DNA from: Erythrobacter sp. UBA3075
Lineage (GTDB): Bacteria > Pseudomonadota > Alphaproteobacteria > Sphingomonadales > Sphingomonadaceae
DNA: 7,289 bases
Assembly (NCBI GenBank): GCA_002367375.1
Contig: DFBR01000129.1
Location: 748 to 8,036 of the forward strand
Reading direction: 5' to 3'
Below, piece by piece: positions 6,032 through 7,289 of this stretch. A program made the position numbers and the translations under genes. Position 1 is the stretch's first letter, and every line of letters starts with the position of its first letter. The notes below the pieces were generated by a model. It did not search any database. It had not been told where the DNA came from and saw only the letters and a program-made list of their open reading frames with translations.

Positions 6032-6856
6032 TTAGAGCTGCTTGCCCACCCGTCCGGCCAGTTCAGTGATGAAATGCCATGCGATACGGCCTGAACGCGC
6101 GCCGCGCCGCTTGGCCCATTCCAGCGCTTCGCTCTCGTCCAGTTCCAATCCGTATTCGGCGGCATAGCCGCGCAGCATATCGAGATAATCGTCCTGGCTG
6201 GCGTTGTGAAAGCCGAGCGCGAGGCCGAATCGGTCTGCCAGCGCCAGATTGTCATCCACGGCATCGCGCGGATTGATGGGGTCGTCCTGCTCGCTCGCCT
6301 GACGCGGCAGGATGGCGCGCCGATTGGTGGTTACGGCAAGGCGGACATTGGTGGGTCGCGCCTCAACCCCGCCGTCGAGCCAGCTGCGCAGATGGCGCGG
6401 CGTGGCATCATCACCCTCGGCAAACCCCAAATCATCAATGAAAATGAGGAAGTTGCGCTTTATTCCAGAGAGCTGTGCAAACAGTGCGGGCAGTGACGGC
6501 ACGGCGTCGGTCGCGATCTGCACCAGCGCAATCTGCCCCCCGGAGTTCTGCGCATCGGCAATCGCTGCACGCAGCAGGGCCGATTTGCCCATCCCGCGCG
6601 CGCCCCACAAGAGCATGTCGTGCGCTGCCGCGCCTTCTGCCAGACGGGCGATATTGGCAGTGACCACCTGCTTCTGACGGTCAATCCCGCGTAGCAGCGT
6701 AAGCGCAGGCGCTTCGATTTGTGTCACCGGGCGAGCACTCGCACCGTTCCAGACATAGGCTGGTGCGTCCTGCCAACTGACATCGTCAGGCGTCGCGGGA
6801 ACGAGCTTTTCCAGCGCAGCTGCAATCCGCGCGAGTAGTTCGGCTTGGTTTTCCAT
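6032..6856 (-). CDS. DUF815-family AAA-type ATPase (function unknown)
   Basis: This 274-residue P-loop ATPase fits DUF815, a widespread bacterial family without a settled role. Walker A is GARGMGKS (residues 85-92), in the family context DMLLWGARGMGKSALLRA. Walker B is FLIFIDDLGF (136-145). A sensor-1-like AVTTNRR follows (174-180), then DNLALADRFGLALGF (202-216), whose arginine is in the region typical of DUF815, and RSGRIAWHFI near the end (254-263). The start at 6856 (MENQAELLARIAAALEKL) has AGGGAA 8 bases upstream; the longer in-frame ATG at 6901 would run into the divergent gene and lacks family character. The gene converges on the PQQ dehydrogenase with a 37-bp gap that holds no convincing terminator. 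It is divergent from the TsaC-family gene with 26 bp between starts. No signal peptide or membrane segment is seen, so it is probably cytosolic. Confidence 0.9.
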   Translation of the reverse strand: MENQAELLARIAAALEKLVPATPDDVSWQDAPAYVWNGASARPVTQIEAPALTLLRGIDRQKQVVTANIARLAEGAAAHDMLLWGARGMGKSALLRAAIADAQNSGGQIALVQIATDAVPSLPALFAQLSGIKRNFLIFIDDLGFAEGDDATPRHLRSWLDGGVEARPTNVRLAVTTNRRAILPRQASEQDDPINPRDAVDDNLALADRFGLALGFHNASQDDYLDMLRGYAAEYGLELDESEALEWAKRRGARSGRIAWHFITELAGRVGKQL

Positions 6857-6882
6857 CGAGCTATTCCCTATAGGCGCGCGTG

Positions 6883-7289
6883 ATGAGCAGCAAGACGCCA
6901 ACCATTCCGGCTGATGTCGATGGCATTGCCCGCGCCGCGCAAGTGCTGCGCGATGGCGGGCTTGTGGCTGTGCCTACGGAGACCGTTTACGGATTGGCAG
7001 CGCGGGCAGATCGTGCCGAGGCGGTGGCGAAAATCTATCAGGCCAAGGGTCGTCCCGACTTCAATCCGCTGATCGTCCATGTGCGCGATCTGGACCATGC
7101 GCGCCAATTCGGGCTGTTTTCCGATGCCGCCGCCGCCCCTGCGACGGCAATCTGGCCCGGCCCGCTGACCATGGTGGTGCCGCTGCGGCAGGATGCAGGT
7201 CTTGCTCCTGCTGTCACCGCCGGATTGCCAACGATAGCCCTGCGCGCGCCCGCGCACCCCGCCATGCGCGGGCTATTAAGCCGGGTGGA
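6883..7289 (+). CDS. L-threonylcarbamoyladenylate synthase (TsaC/Sua5/YrdC family), 3' partial
   Basis: TsaC/Sua5 enzymes make threonylcarbamoyl-AMP from threonine, bicarbonate and ATP, the first step of t6A37 modification of ANN-decoding tRNAs. The first 135 codons are here and the frame stays open to the window end. YrdC-domain signatures are VAVPTETVYGLAARA, IYQAKGRPDFNPLIVHV (with the Lys-x-Arg nucleotide-binding pair), IWPGPLTMVVPL and IALRAPAHPAMRGLL. Whether a C-terminal Sua5 domain follows (Sua5, about 310-350 residues) or not (TsaC, about 190) cannot be decided, so no symbol is given. The ATG at 6883 is preceded in frame by a GTG at 6880, which is an alternative start. The ribosome binding site is weak (AGGCG). 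Confidence 0.93.
   Translation, partial: MSSKTPTIPADVDGIARAAQVLRDGGLVAVPTETVYGLAARADRAEAVAKIYQAKGRPDFNPLIVHVRDLDHARQFGLFSDAAAAPATAIWPGPLTMVVPLRQDAGLAPAVTAGLPTIALRAPAHPAMRGLLSRV

Noticed and set aside
5182..6264. A 360-codon minus-strand open frame opposite the dehydrogenase and the DUF815 gene end.
   Set aside because: Low-complexity, domain-free translation; both real genes in the region have intact family motifs.

Overview
The window looks like chromosomal DNA from a GC-rich alphaproteobacterium, most likely of the order Sphingomonadales (Erythrobacter/Sphingomonas-like). This rests on the mnmG-rsmG-parA-parB order, the alphaproteobacterial look of the proteins, and a glycine-zipper envelope protein of a type common in that order. 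The lineage is an inference from gene content and protein style, not from a database comparison.

Positions 1-2766 hold a co-directional housekeeping block that in many bacteria lies near the replication origin: the 3' end of mnmG (tRNA U34 modification), rsmG (16S rRNA m7G methylation), parA and parB (chromosome segregation). Each neighbouring pair is joined by a 4-base ATGA start/stop overlap, so the block is probably translationally coupled. Two 16-bp parS centromere sites lie inside the rsmG coding sequence, one a match to the classic consensus and the other a perfect palindrome. The window therefore carries the ATPase, the CTP-dependent DNA clamp and the DNA site it loads on.

Positions 2767-4458 are read from the minus strand. 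A secreted protein of unknown function combines a His-rich segment, Trp/Gly motifs, a glycine zipper, one canonical EF-hand loop, a CxxC and an Arg/Pro tail. It has a plausible sigma70-type promoter just upstream. Upstream of it is a GAF-fold free methionine-(R)-sulfoxide reductase with all three family cysteines.

Positions 4531-5994 (plus strand) encode a membrane-anchored PQQ-dependent sugar dehydrogenase of the L-sorbosone dehydrogenase type. It converges with a minus-strand DUF815 AAA-type ATPase (6032-6856). Only 26 bp upstream of that ATPase, a divergent gene begins that encodes the threonylcarbamoyl-AMP synthase of the TsaC/Sua5/YrdC family, and the window end cuts it off.

No rRNA, tRNA, CRISPR array, insertion sequence or prophage gene is visible. 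The most rewarding items are the parS pair embedded in rsmG in two different reading frames and the multi-motif putative metal-binding envelope protein.
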